Source of the DNA: a virus | Virus record (IMG/VR): IMGVR_UViG_3300004097_000064 | Span: 1-22,572 of that record | Length of the DNA stretch: 22,572 nt | Direction: 5' to 3' (one strand) | Shown here: positions 1 to 6,170 of the stretch, piece after piece | Layout of the letters: every line of letters begins with the position of its first letter | How positions within the stretch are numbered: the first letter of the stretch is position 1 | Notes under the pieces: model-generated | What the model saw: only the letters and a program-made list of their open reading frames with translations | Database searches by the model: none | What the model was told of the DNA's origin: nothing | Made by a program: the position numbers and the translations under genes

Positions 1-864
1 TTGACACATTGCAAGTTCAACTGATAATGGCCGATGCTCAAACGGAGTGGCAACAGGTCCTTCTTCAAATTGAAAATCTGTTACACGAATTGTTCTACCA
101 CCAGCATTCAAAAAAGAAAAGTCAACTTCAACACCATTTACAGCATCTGCTGGTAAAGTTACTTGTTCTGAAAAAGAAACATATTCACCGCTTGTCAGGT
201 CAGAAGAAAAGTCTACTTTGCTTCCATAACTTACATTTGTTGATGCTGCTGAGTATACATTCGTGTTAAAAGTTACTCCTGTCGCATCATCAATATAGAC
301 CTTACCGCTGATTATGACTGTTTGATTCGCAAGTTTTCGACAGTTAACATTTTCAATTTTTTGACCAATGATTTGATTTACTGTTCCTGAATCGGGTATA
401 ACTTCAAGAGCCTTTCCTGTTGGTGTATCAACTTGTGAATACGAACATCCAGCAGCAACACAATAAACATACCATCGATCTGTTGTATAGGTAAAGGTGC
501 CTGCTATTGCTGTTCCATTTCCACGCTGATTTATCTGCATGTCACCATTGATAATCTTATTCCGAAATGATTCTAATCGTGGAGGAATTTGATTGACTGA
601 AGCTTCGACTAAATCAACAGATGAATTCAAGCTTGTGATATCTGCTTCAATAGAGTCAATTTGATTTTGAATAGGAGATAGGTCAACACCTTCAATTGTT
701 CCATCACTATGAATGACAGTGCTACCATCAGATTTCTTAAGACTTGCTCCATCTAACAGACGATAAGAACCATCTTCTTCAACAATGGATTCAAGACCTT
801 TGCGAATAGGAAGTTCTGCGCTGACAAATGAAACTGATCTTTTATTACCTACGTATCCGCTCAT
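1..864 (-). CDS. Tail fibre protein with carbohydrate-binding-type C-terminal domain (3' end beyond window)
   Basis: The frame opens at ATG 864 and stays open for 288 codons to base 1, so the stop lies outside the window. The start overlaps the stop of the upstream gene as ATGA. The N-terminus MSGYVGNKRS resembles the YIGN starts of marine phage fibres. Residues about 63-100 look like a short coiled coil (SPIQNQIDSIEADITSLNSS), a likely trimer stalk. From residue 101 the motif RNKIINGDMQINQRG, then TDRWY near 128, and finally FQFEEGPVATPFEHRPLSVE near 264-284, match the beta-sandwich domain common at the ends of phage fibres (RN.IINGAM...QRG...DRW...Q.E.G..ATPFE.R....EL..CQRYY). That domain is generally considered to bind surface glycans. 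Only the last residues after AMCQ are missing before the expected RYY motif. I infer a receptor-binding fibre; the ligand is unknown. Confidence 0.85.
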   Translation of the reverse strand, partial: MSGYVGNKRSVSFVSAELPIRKGLESIVEEDGSYRLLDGASLKKSDGSTVIHSDGTIEGVDLSPIQNQIDSIEADITSLNSSVDLVEASVNQIPPRLESFRNKIINGDMQINQRGNGTAIAGTFTYTTDRWYVYCVAAGCSYSQVDTPTGKALEVIPDSGTVNQIIGQKIENVNCRKLANQTVIISGKVYIDDATGVTFNTNVYSAASTNVSYGSKVDFSSDLTSGEYVSFSEQVTLPADAVNGVEVDFSFLNAGGRTIRVTDFQFEEGPVATPFEHRPLSVELAMCQ

Positions 865-1160
865 AATTCAAGAACCGTGAGAGTGCAATCAATTGTATTA
901 TCGGTAGAAGCATATACACGAACAACTTCATTTTCACCGATTGCGAGTTTACCATCAAGAACACCAAGTGTAGAACCTACAGGAATAGGAGCATTACGAA
1001 TGATATATGTTCCATCAATTTCAACATCAGCAGTTGCTGTTTCATTTGCTTTGTTTGCTAAGATAAGTCCGATTGCTAATCCTGTTTTGCCCGCAGGTGT
1101 TGTATAAACTGTGATACCAGATGTCGTAGCTGTCTGCGCTTGTCTTTTAAATTGAGCCAT
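861..1160 (-). CDS. Small virion-associated protein, copy 3 of a three-member paralogue family
   Basis: This 99-residue protein has no signal peptide or membrane segment. It aligns by eye along its whole length with the products at 4309-4653 and 6171-6518. Shared features are a YTTPAG/YTVPA motif near residue 18-25, IGLILANK near 30-37, a [PV]xGSTL or HSTLE segment, a GxKLxxxxND/NE motif, and a C-terminal ILEVS/VLEL strand. The pattern suggests an all-beta sandwich. Similar short proteins occur next to fibre genes in marine T4-like phages, but I know of no assigned function. The start is ATG 1160, preceded at 6-base spacing by GGGA, which lies in the last codons and stop of the upstream repeat fibre (1164-1760), so the pair is probably translationally coupled. 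The stop overlaps the next start by four bases (ATGA). Likely a structural or decoration protein working with the neighbouring fibres. Confidence 0.8.
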   Translation of the reverse strand: MAQFKRQAQTATTSGITVYTTPAGKTGLAIGLILANKANETATADVEIDGTYIIRNAPIPVGSTLGVLDGKLAIGENEVVRVYASTDNTIDCTLTVLEL

Positions 1161-1170
1161 TGATTATCCC
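1161..1170 (-). promoter_or_regulatory. Ribosome binding site formed by the last codons of the upstream gene
   Basis: The end of the repeat fibre reads TTG GGA TAA, and its GGGATAA segment lies 6 bases before ATG 1160. The terminal glycine codon and the stop therefore also make the Shine-Dalgarno for the 99-residue protein. A similar but weaker arrangement (GGT TGA TTA ATG) occurs at the junction 4654-4662. Confidence 0.55.
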
Positions 1171-1760
1171 AAAGCGATTGCAAAAATGATTGAGTTAAGT
1201 GTGTCTTCATCATCAAAGTAGAAGCCACCATTTCCATCTGTTTTCAGAACTTGTCCGTTTTGACCATCTGTAATATTTAGATCCATCAAAGTCTGAACTT
1301 CTTTTGCAGAATTGTTTGTAAAGAAAAATGTTCCATCTCCACTTGCTGTCAGAACTTGATTGGCGGTTGCCATTGAATTCAGGTCTGTCAAGCTTGACAT
1401 TGTGAGTGCGGGTGGTGAGGTGAATGTGAAAGTTCCACCACCATTTGTTGTGAGAACAGCACCATCAACACCATCAACAATACTTAGGTCAAGTAAAGTG
1501 TTGACTTCTCTTGCCGCATTGTTCGCAAAAAAGAAAGTACCATCACCATTTGCTGTCAGAACTTGGTCAGTTAAAGCTGTTGAAGACAAATCACTTAGAT
1601 TTGTTAACTTCAACAATGGTGTGACCATATTTTCAATGTCATCAGAACTTGAATTTGCGCCAAAGTCTACATCATCTAAGACTAATCTTTGATCCTCAAT
1701 TTGATAGCTTACATTGATGCGGTTTGCTAAACGAGCAAAATGTCTGGCTTTACTTGACAT
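1164..1760 (-). CDS. Short repeat-containing fibre-like protein (four repeat units)
   Basis: This 198-residue protein has an N-terminal head (residues 1-52, MSSKARHFARLANRINVSY), then four units of a beta-repeat built around [QA]VLTTNGxGTFxF (units about 53-87, 88-121, 122-156, 157-183). Units 1 and 3 resemble each other most (VLTANGDGTFFFANN and VLTASGDGTFFFTNN), as do 2 and 4, so it looks like duplication of a two-unit block with a 69-residue period. The same repeat appears ten times in the 503-residue protein at 4657-6168. The C-terminus NSIIFAIALG resembles the ends of the proteins at 4657-6168 and 13115-13384. Repeats of this kind form trimeric beta-shafts in many phage fibres; I infer a short accessory fibre. 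The Shine-Dalgarno is weak (AAAGAAAG, about 10 bases upstream). The next gene starts 3 bases after the stop. Confidence 0.8.
   Translation of the reverse strand: MSSKARHFARLANRINVSYQIEDQRLVLDDVDFGANSSSDDIENMVTPLLKLTNLSDLSSTALTDQVLTANGDGTFFFANNAAREVNTLLDLSIVDGVDGAVLTTNGGGTFTFTSPPALTMSSLTDLNSMATANQVLTASGDGTFFFTNNSAKEVQTLMDLNITDGQNGQVLKTDGNGGFYFDDEDTLNSIIFAIALG
1212..1604 (-). repeat. Four coding repeats arranged as a duplicated two-unit block
   Basis: These are residues 53-183 of the 198-residue fibre-like protein. The 16-base string ttgctgtcagaacttg occurs at 1343-1358 and 1550-1565, 207 bases (69 codons) apart, matching the two-unit period seen in the protein. The units belong to the same repeat type as those at 4726-5892. 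Confidence 0.8.
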
Positions 1761-1778
1761 GATTTTATTCTTTCTTTA

Positions 1779-2216
1779 TTATGCTGGTTCTACAGGCCAA
1801 TGTTCAAATACAAGTTCATTGTCTGAATTCAAAGTCGGTTCAGGTAATTCACCTGATTCAACTTTTTGTGGTACATTTTTAAGTTGTTTGCGATATTCAA
1901 TCCATTCGGCTTGATCTGTTCCTATATAATCGAGTAACATTCTCCAATCACTCATTGATAGAAGACGATTTCTTTCATAGCGAAGTGATTCCATTGCTGT
2001 AGGTGTTTCAATTTCGGGTAAATTTTCATCTATTTTTTCAACTATTATATCTGACACAACCCAAGAATTATTTTCAAATATACATACTTGAGTTGATCCA
2101 TCAAAAGCAGGAGGTGGTTCAGATGTTGTATCTGATGGAATTAAAAACTCACCTTCTCGTATCGGATGAGGTTGACACTGATAAGAATGTCCTGAGTGTA
2201 TGTTATAAACAATCAT
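1779..2216 (-). CDS. Tail fibre assembly chaperone (Tfa / phage tail assembly chaperone type)
   Basis: This 145-residue protein has two recognisable parts. Residues about 20-55 (EGEFLIPSDTTSEPPPAF, then VCIFENNSWVV) resemble the N-terminal strand region of Caudovirales tail fibre assembly proteins, in which a PP-rich segment precedes a W-V strand. Residues 80-116 carry YERNRLLSMSDW, W105, then YRKQLKNVPQ, the hallmark of the phage tail assembly chaperone family (RxxRNxLLxxxDW...W..YRQALRDLP). Such proteins help fold or trimerise the tip of a fibre and are usually encoded directly downstream of it. That is the case here: the collar-domain fibre ends 6 bases upstream. The start is ATG 2216 with a strong AAGGA Shine-Dalgarno. 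The remaining C-terminal tail is acidic (ESGELPEP, DNELVFEHW). I am confident of the family, and the partner is inferred from adjacency. Confidence 0.8.
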   Translation of the reverse strand: MIVYNIHSGHSYQCQPHPIREGEFLIPSDTTSEPPPAFDGSTQVCIFENNSWVVSDIIVEKIDENLPEIETPTAMESLRYERNRLLSMSDWRMLLDYIGTDQAEWIEYRKQLKNVPQKVESGELPEPTLNSDNELVFEHWPVEPA

Positions 2217-2222
2217 CTTTCC

Positions 2223-3479
2223 TTAGTATTTGATACAATATAAAACAGAAATATTTCTTGGTCTATTTTCTGAAGCAGTGTTACCATTTTCAGGATCAGT
2301 TGAATTATAATGATGTCCAAATGAACCAAATCGCCTTGAGCCACCCCAGTAGTTGTAATTATTATCAAGGGAACTTGATGTTGTATATGCCCTATGTGTG
2401 TGTGGTCCAACAGCATGGTCTTGAAAAGAACCAAATCTTCTACTACCATCAACACCACGGTTGACATCCCAACCTCTCAAAAACTCACCACGAAAATCAG
2501 GAATACGGAATGTTGTAGTATCTGAGCCAAAACCCCAAGGTAATAAATTAATTTCAACATCAGGATTTGATTCAGTAGCTTCCGCAGATAAAGTATATTC
2601 TGTTGGTGAGTTAACTGTAGAAACTGTAGTTCCTTCTGGTATACCAATACCACGTATGGATATACCACCATAAACTTGTAAGGTACTGATAAAAGAGTTT
2701 ATAGTGATTATATTTGATCCTGATACTACATTTGCTGTACCACGAATACAAAGTGCATCGTATAGCATTGGAAAATCTGTCATTTTTAAATTGTCTGAGC
2801 CGTCACAAACTAACCAACCACCAGGAGCATTTGGCATTGCAAAAGATCCAATCTGACCAGCAGGTGTTGTTCCTGCATGAACAAAATAACATTGACCAGT
2901 AGAATCAATATGAAGAACTTCTCCACCATCATGTGTTGGATTTACATCTGCCAACTCCGTTAGTTTTGTAGCATCACGATGAACACGATATCCTGGTTGA
3001 ATAATTTCAACTTCAATTCGGTCATCTTCACTAACATCTCCCTTAAAAATTATTCTTGAAAAAAGAAAATTGATTTCATAATCAACATCACGAACTAAAC
3101 GAACACCATTATAAAATACATTGAAGCGGTCTTCTGTTGAAATGCTCGAGACAAGTTCAACATAATCTAATGTTCCATCTAAAACAAAGCTTTCTTTTTT
3201 ATATGAATTTCTTGCGATGTCTGTAATCTCAATAGAACCAACACATTCAATTACATCGTTTGCTGTGGGTGTATTCACAAATGTAATATAGAAACCATTT
3301 GGATCAAGATTATAATCAACTGTTTCAACTTGTTTTAAACCGTTTTTAAAAACCATTACATTATCTTGATCGTATCGAGCATCAAAAGATTTATTGATAC
3401 CATCCGCAGTATGAGTTTTACGGTCTGCGATTTTTTCTGGACCCAGTGCTGGTGGTTGTTGAGCGCCAATAAATGGCAT
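2223..3479 (-). CDS. Tail fibre / short-tail-fibre-like protein with phage tail collar domain
   Basis: This 418-residue protein has a modular plan. Residues 1-30 (MPFIGAQQPP) are a short anchor. Residues 31-80 and 98-160 are two beta modules of the form N-G-[LV]-[KR]-x-V...DYxx...F.....DVIE (KNGLKQVETVDYNL; YNGVRLVRDVDYEI). Residues 171-202 hold one copy of the TELADVN...GEVLHIDSTG repeat. Residues 208-340 are the phage tail collar domain (GQIGSFAMPNAPGGWLVCDG ... FRIPDFRGEFLRGWD), interrupted by an insert at about 246-314. The C-terminal region has an HTH metal-type motif at 360-362 and ends ENRPRNISVLYCIKY, typical of gp12-like and side-tail-fibre tips. The start is ATG 3479 with the strong site TAGGAG. 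It sits between a small helical protein and a fibre assembly chaperone. It probably contacts the host surface; which T4 fibre it replaces cannot be decided here. Confidence 0.88.
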   Translation of the reverse strand: MPFIGAQQPPALGPEKIADRKTHTADGINKSFDARYDQDNVMVFKNGLKQVETVDYNLDPNGFYITFVNTPTANDVIECVGSIEITDIARNSYKKESFVLDGTLDYVELVSSISTEDRFNVFYNGVRLVRDVDYEINFLFSRIIFKGDVSEDDRIEVEIIQPGYRVHRDATKLTELADVNPTHDGGEVLHIDSTGQCYFVHAGTTPAGQIGSFAMPNAPGGWLVCDGSDNLKMTDFPMLYDALCIRGTANVVSGSNIITINSFISTLQVYGGISIRGIGIPEGTTVSTVNSPTEYTLSAEATESNPDVEINLLPWGFGSDTTTFRIPDFRGEFLRGWDVNRGVDGSRRFGSFQDHAVGPHTHRAYTTSSSLDNNYNYWGGSRRFGSFGHHYNSTDPENGNTASENRPRNISVLYCIKY

Positions 3480-3491
3480 GATTAGCTCCTA

Positions 3492-3761
3492 TCAAGTCTC
3501 AAGAGATTTACTAATTTCTTCATTTACTTGTTTTGCTGGCTTGACCCATCCTCGGTCAAATGCTTCAAAAACAATTTCTTCTTTTGATGCTGGTGTTGAT
3601 TCTCCAGCAGCAATAAATTTTTCAACAGCAATTTTTACAATTTCATCAATTGCTATACGACAACGATTGTGAACAGCATTTGAAACCCAAGCTTGCTGAT
3701 CTACAGCAGCATAAGAAAGAGCCATGTCTTCTGTTTCGGTAAGTTCGACTGAATATTTCAT
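3492..3761 (-). CDS. Small helical protein of unknown function, conserved-looking, between C1q-like and collar-domain genes
   Basis: This 89-residue protein looks mainly alpha-helical and charged: MKYSVELTETEDMALSYAAV, then QAWVSNAVHNRCRIAIDEIV, then EIVFEAFDRGWVKPAKQVNEE. It has no membrane segment or signal peptide. The segment VHNRCRIAIDEIVKIAVE and the overall layout resemble short proteins I recall near fibre genes of marine T4-like phages, for which no function is established. It is unlike its beta-rich neighbours, so it may be an assembly helper or adaptor rather than a fibre, but that is inference. The start ATG overlaps the upstream stop by four bases (ATGA), with GGA about 9 bases upstream inside the C1q-like gene. 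The stop is 12 bases before the collar-domain fibre start. Confidence 0.75.
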   Translation of the reverse strand: MKYSVELTETEDMALSYAAVDQQAWVSNAVHNRCRIAIDEIVKIAVEKFIAAGESTPASKEEIVFEAFDRGWVKPAKQVNEEISKSLET

Positions 3762-4312
3762 AATAGATATCCAAAAAAGTTAAATGTTCTTGAGTTTTCC
3801 CTAGGACGACCTCTATATGTTAAGTTTACTTGATCATTTTCTTCTAATTGTCCAATATAAGTTGTGCTTACAGTATCATTTCCTGCTTCAACTTTTTGTG
3901 ATAATGACTTAATCGATTTGTTGACTTCGATTGCTACCCACTGATGAATTGATGTTGTATTTTGTAGAAAGCTTCCTTCCGCATGAAAACAATAAACACC
4001 GGAAAAAGGTACGGTAAAATAACCTTGACGATGCATTGTTATTTCACCATCTTGTGGCCAATCAGATGAACTTTGATAAGGTAGATTATTTGAATCATTC
4101 CCTACAATGTTAATCAACAGATCAAAATGATTACCTTGATTCAGATATATAGACGCAACTCTACCAACTCTTCCGCTTACATGTTCTACTTGGTCATCAA
4201 GCGCAATCGTTGAATGAAAAATTGGACGATTCGGATTTGTTCCCTGAATCGGAATATTATTTTTTACGTCATTGACAATATGCTGACCAATTGTAAAATT
4301 CTTTGAAATCAT
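3758..4312 (-). CDS. C1q/TNF-like jelly-roll domain protein
   Basis: This 184-residue protein has a C-terminal half with the layout of a C1q-like domain. YFTVPFSGVYCFHAEG (98-113) matches the F.VP.SGVY.F motif, VAIEVNKSI (127-135) the central strand, IGQLEENDQVNLTY (153-166) the L..GD.V.L strand, and the last residues FNFFGYLL the F.GFLL end. In animals and some bacteria this fold forms trimeric binding heads; trimerisation would suit a fibre tip. The N-terminal half (MISKNFTIGQHIVNDV ... VSGRVGRVASI) is not recognised and may be the attachment part. The start ATG overlaps the previous stop as ATGA, as does its own stop with the next start, so the three genes from 4653 to 3492 are likely translated in a coupled way. 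The fold call is by motif only. Confidence 0.75.
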   Translation of the reverse strand: MISKNFTIGQHIVNDVKNNIPIQGTNPNRPIFHSTIALDDQVEHVSGRVGRVASIYLNQGNHFDLLINIVGNDSNNLPYQSSSDWPQDGEITMHRQGYFTVPFSGVYCFHAEGSFLQNTTSIHQWVAIEVNKSIKSLSQKVEAGNDTVSTTYIGQLEENDQVNLTYRGRPRENSRTFNFFGYLL

Positions 4313-4653
4313 GATTGCTCTACAAGACTAAGAATAGCATCAAAAGAATTTGCGATTGTTGAGGCTACTTGAATTTGGTCGCCTTCATTGAGAACCATTT
4401 TATTTCCTTGCATAATCTCAAGAGATGAACCTGAATTCACAACAACATCTTTTAGATAATGAACTGTTTGAGAAGCATCACTATCTATAACTTTGACTGA
4501 AACTGAAATCAATTCGTTATGAAGATTCGCAATTGTAAACCCAATCACAATTGTAGTATTGCTTGCTGGTACTGTATAAATGGTAGCATCTGCCGCTGGT
4601 GTGTTATAATCTACACCACCATTATATGTTTTTGATAAAAGTGTATTAGCCAT
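4309..4653 (-). CDS. Small virion-associated protein, copy 2 of a three-member paralogue family
   Basis: This 114-residue protein shares its plan with the products at 861-1160 and 6171-6518: start MANT, motif IYTVPASNTT near residue 25, VIGFTIANLHNE near 36-47, VNSGSSLEIMQGNKMVLNEG near 71-90, D-Q-I-Q-V-A-S, and a C-terminal strand ILSLVEQS. Predicted to be all-beta. The start ATG lies 3 bases after the stop of the ten-repeat fibre, whose last codons GGT TGA supply the only G-rich stretch upstream, so coupled translation is likely. The stop overlaps the C1q-like gene by four bases. It probably has the same structural role as its paralogues; no function is known to me. Confidence 0.8.
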   Translation of the reverse strand: MANTLLSKTYNGGVDYNTPAADATIYTVPASNTTIVIGFTIANLHNELISVSVKVIDSDASQTVHYLKDVVVNSGSSLEIMQGNKMVLNEGDQIQVASTIANSFDAILSLVEQS

Positions 4654-4656
4654 TAA

Positions 4657-6168
4657 TCAACCAAATATAATTGCGTTTATAAATGCGTCATCTGCCAGAA
4701 TTGCCATTTTTTCTGCGAGTTCAGCATCTGGTCTATTTTGTAATTGTGTATAATCAATTACCTTGAATTCAAATGTTCCATCATTATTTGCACTTAGATA
4801 AGTGTTCGCTGAACCATCACTAATATTTATGTCTGTTAGTGTTGCTGGAATGCTTGGTGTTCCCTCAATTAGATTATACTGTAAATTCGCAAAGAAGAAA
4901 TCACCATTTCCATTCGTTGTGAGAAACGAATTCGCAACGACGTTATTCTCAACACCAATGTCAAATAAATCTGCTGGTATAGAGGGCTTGTTTAGAATGT
5001 CAGCATACTCAACTGTTCCTCCCATTGGACGAAACTCAAACGTCCCATCACCATTTGCTGTCAATACAAGACCATCTGTTCCATCTGCAATTCCTAATTC
5101 AAGAATTGAGCTTGGAATTGTTGAACTGAATGAGAAGTTCCCTGAACCATCTGTTGTTAATACCGTGTTTGCTGAACCATCCGAAATCGAAAGGTCAGTT
5201 AATGCGGATGGAATGAATGGTTGGTGAATAACGTTGTTGTAATCGATAGTATTAAATATAAAGTTTCCTTCACCATCAGTTGTCAACACATTATTCGCAG
5301 AAGCATCCGCTATTCCTAGGTCAGTGAGTTCTTGAGGTATAGGTCTTGATGTGAAACTGAAGTTACCTCCACCATCTGTGACAAGCACAGCATTTGGTGA
5401 TCCGTCAGCAATTCCTAGGTCAGTGAGTCTTTGAGGAATTGGACGAACTGTGAATGTGAAGTTACCCGAACCATCCGTGACTAAAACTGAATTTGCTGGG
5501 CCATCATCAATTCCTAAGTTGAGAATTGATTGAGGAATTGGCTGAAAAGAAAATCCTCCAGAGCCATTTGTTGTCAGCACATCATTCGCATTTCCATCTG
5601 ACACACCAAGGTCTGTCAGCACAGTTGGAATAAAAGGAGTGTTATTCAGATGAGCATAGTCAATCGTGCTGAATGTGAAGGTGCCATTTGCATCTGTCGA
5701 GAGATATGTGTTTGCGGCGTCCCCGTCTGAGATGTCGTCCAGAGCCGTCAGAACTGTCGGTATCGGTGGTTTATTTGTGAGACTATCATAATCTACTGCA
5801 GAAAAGAAAATACCGCCATTTGTGTTTGAGGTGAGATATTCTCCTGTTGCGGTTGCGTCTGAGATTCCCAGGTCTGTCAATGTGCTGGGAATGAACATTC
5901 CGCTCAGATATGTATCAATCTCTTTTGTGATGAATCTTTGATTGTCATCATCATAGACAAAGATATCTCCATCAAGAAGTGTTTTGGTGACGGCAAAACG
6001 GACCGTTGTGTTGTCTTTGATGACTTCAGCAGAGGTTACATCTCCTTGACCAATGAGACCAGCATCAATGGCAGCATTACTGAAAGAGACATTTTTGAAT
6101 GTTTCTCCTGTGTATCTTTCTGCTAATCTCTTTGTAACTTCTGCCAGAGATATAATTTTACTGGGCAT
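4657..6168 (-). CDS. Fibre protein built of ten tandem beta-repeats
   Basis: This 503-residue protein has an N-terminal region (1-92, MPSKIISLAEVTKRLAERYT) followed by ten repeats between residues 93 and 481, each opening IPxxLTDLGIxDG and closing VLTTDGxGNFxF. Short units are 31-33 residues. Longer ones (42-46) add a linker of the type IDYxxLxNxPx. The C-terminus ADDAFINAIIFG resembles the ends of the proteins at 1164-1760 and 13115-13384. Such repeats are known from marine phage fibres and probably fold as a trimeric beta-shaft; no enzymatic motif is visible. The stop lies 3 bases before the next start. It sits between two copies of the small paralogue family (6171-6518 upstream, 4309-4653 downstream). 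Part of the 5' third is locally much richer in G+C than its surroundings. Confidence 0.85.
   Translation of the reverse strand: MPSKIISLAEVTKRLAERYTGETFKNVSFSNAAIDAGLIGQGDVTSAEVIKDNTTVRFAVTKTLLDGDIFVYDDDNQRFITKEIDTYLSGMFIPSTLTDLGISDATATGEYLTSNTNGGIFFSAVDYDSLTNKPPIPTVLTALDDISDGDAANTYLSTDANGTFTFSTIDYAHLNNTPFIPTVLTDLGVSDGNANDVLTTNGSGGFSFQPIPQSILNLGIDDGPANSVLVTDGSGNFTFTVRPIPQRLTDLGIADGSPNAVLVTDGGGNFSFTSRPIPQELTDLGIADASANNVLTTDGEGNFIFNTIDYNNVIHQPFIPSALTDLSISDGSANTVLTTDGSGNFSFSSTIPSSILELGIADGTDGLVLTANGDGTFEFRPMGGTVEYADILNKPSIPADLFDIGVENNVVANSFLTTNGNGDFFFANLQYNLIEGTPSIPATLTDINISDGSANTYLSANNDGTFEFKVIDYTQLQNRPDAELAEKMAILADDAFINAIIFG
4726..5892 (-). repeat. Ten tandem coding repeats (IPxxLTDLGIxDG...VLTTDGxGNFxF)
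   Basis: These are residues 93-481 of the 503-residue fibre. The repeats are also visible in the DNA: the 18-base string attcctaggtcagtgagt occurs at 5312-5329 and again at 5411-5428, exactly 99 bases (33 codons) apart, showing that some copies diverged recently or are kept alike by recombination. Unit length alternates between about 99 bases and about 130-138 bases, the longer ones carrying an added IDYxxLxNxP linker. Confidence 0.85.
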
Positions 6169-6170
6169 TG

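Noticed and set aside
9-269. Plus-strand open frame of 86 codons
   Set aside because: It is antisense to the clear fibre reading on the minus strand and its product is low-complexity (many H, L, K, Q) with no family resemblance.
2213-2467. Minus-strand open frame of 84 codons in another frame
   Set aside because: It is out of frame within the end of the collar-domain fibre, whose reading is supported by conserved motifs to its last residue.
4802-5227. Plus-strand open frame of 141 codons
   Set aside because: It mirrors the repeats of the 503-residue fibre; repeated coding DNA often keeps an antisense frame open. No ribosome site or recognisable product.
1212-5892. Diversity-generating retroelement or CRISPR-like repeats
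   Set aside because: The repeats are in-frame protein repeats with variable spacing. No reverse transcriptase, template repeat with adenine-directed changes, or regular spacer pattern was seen.
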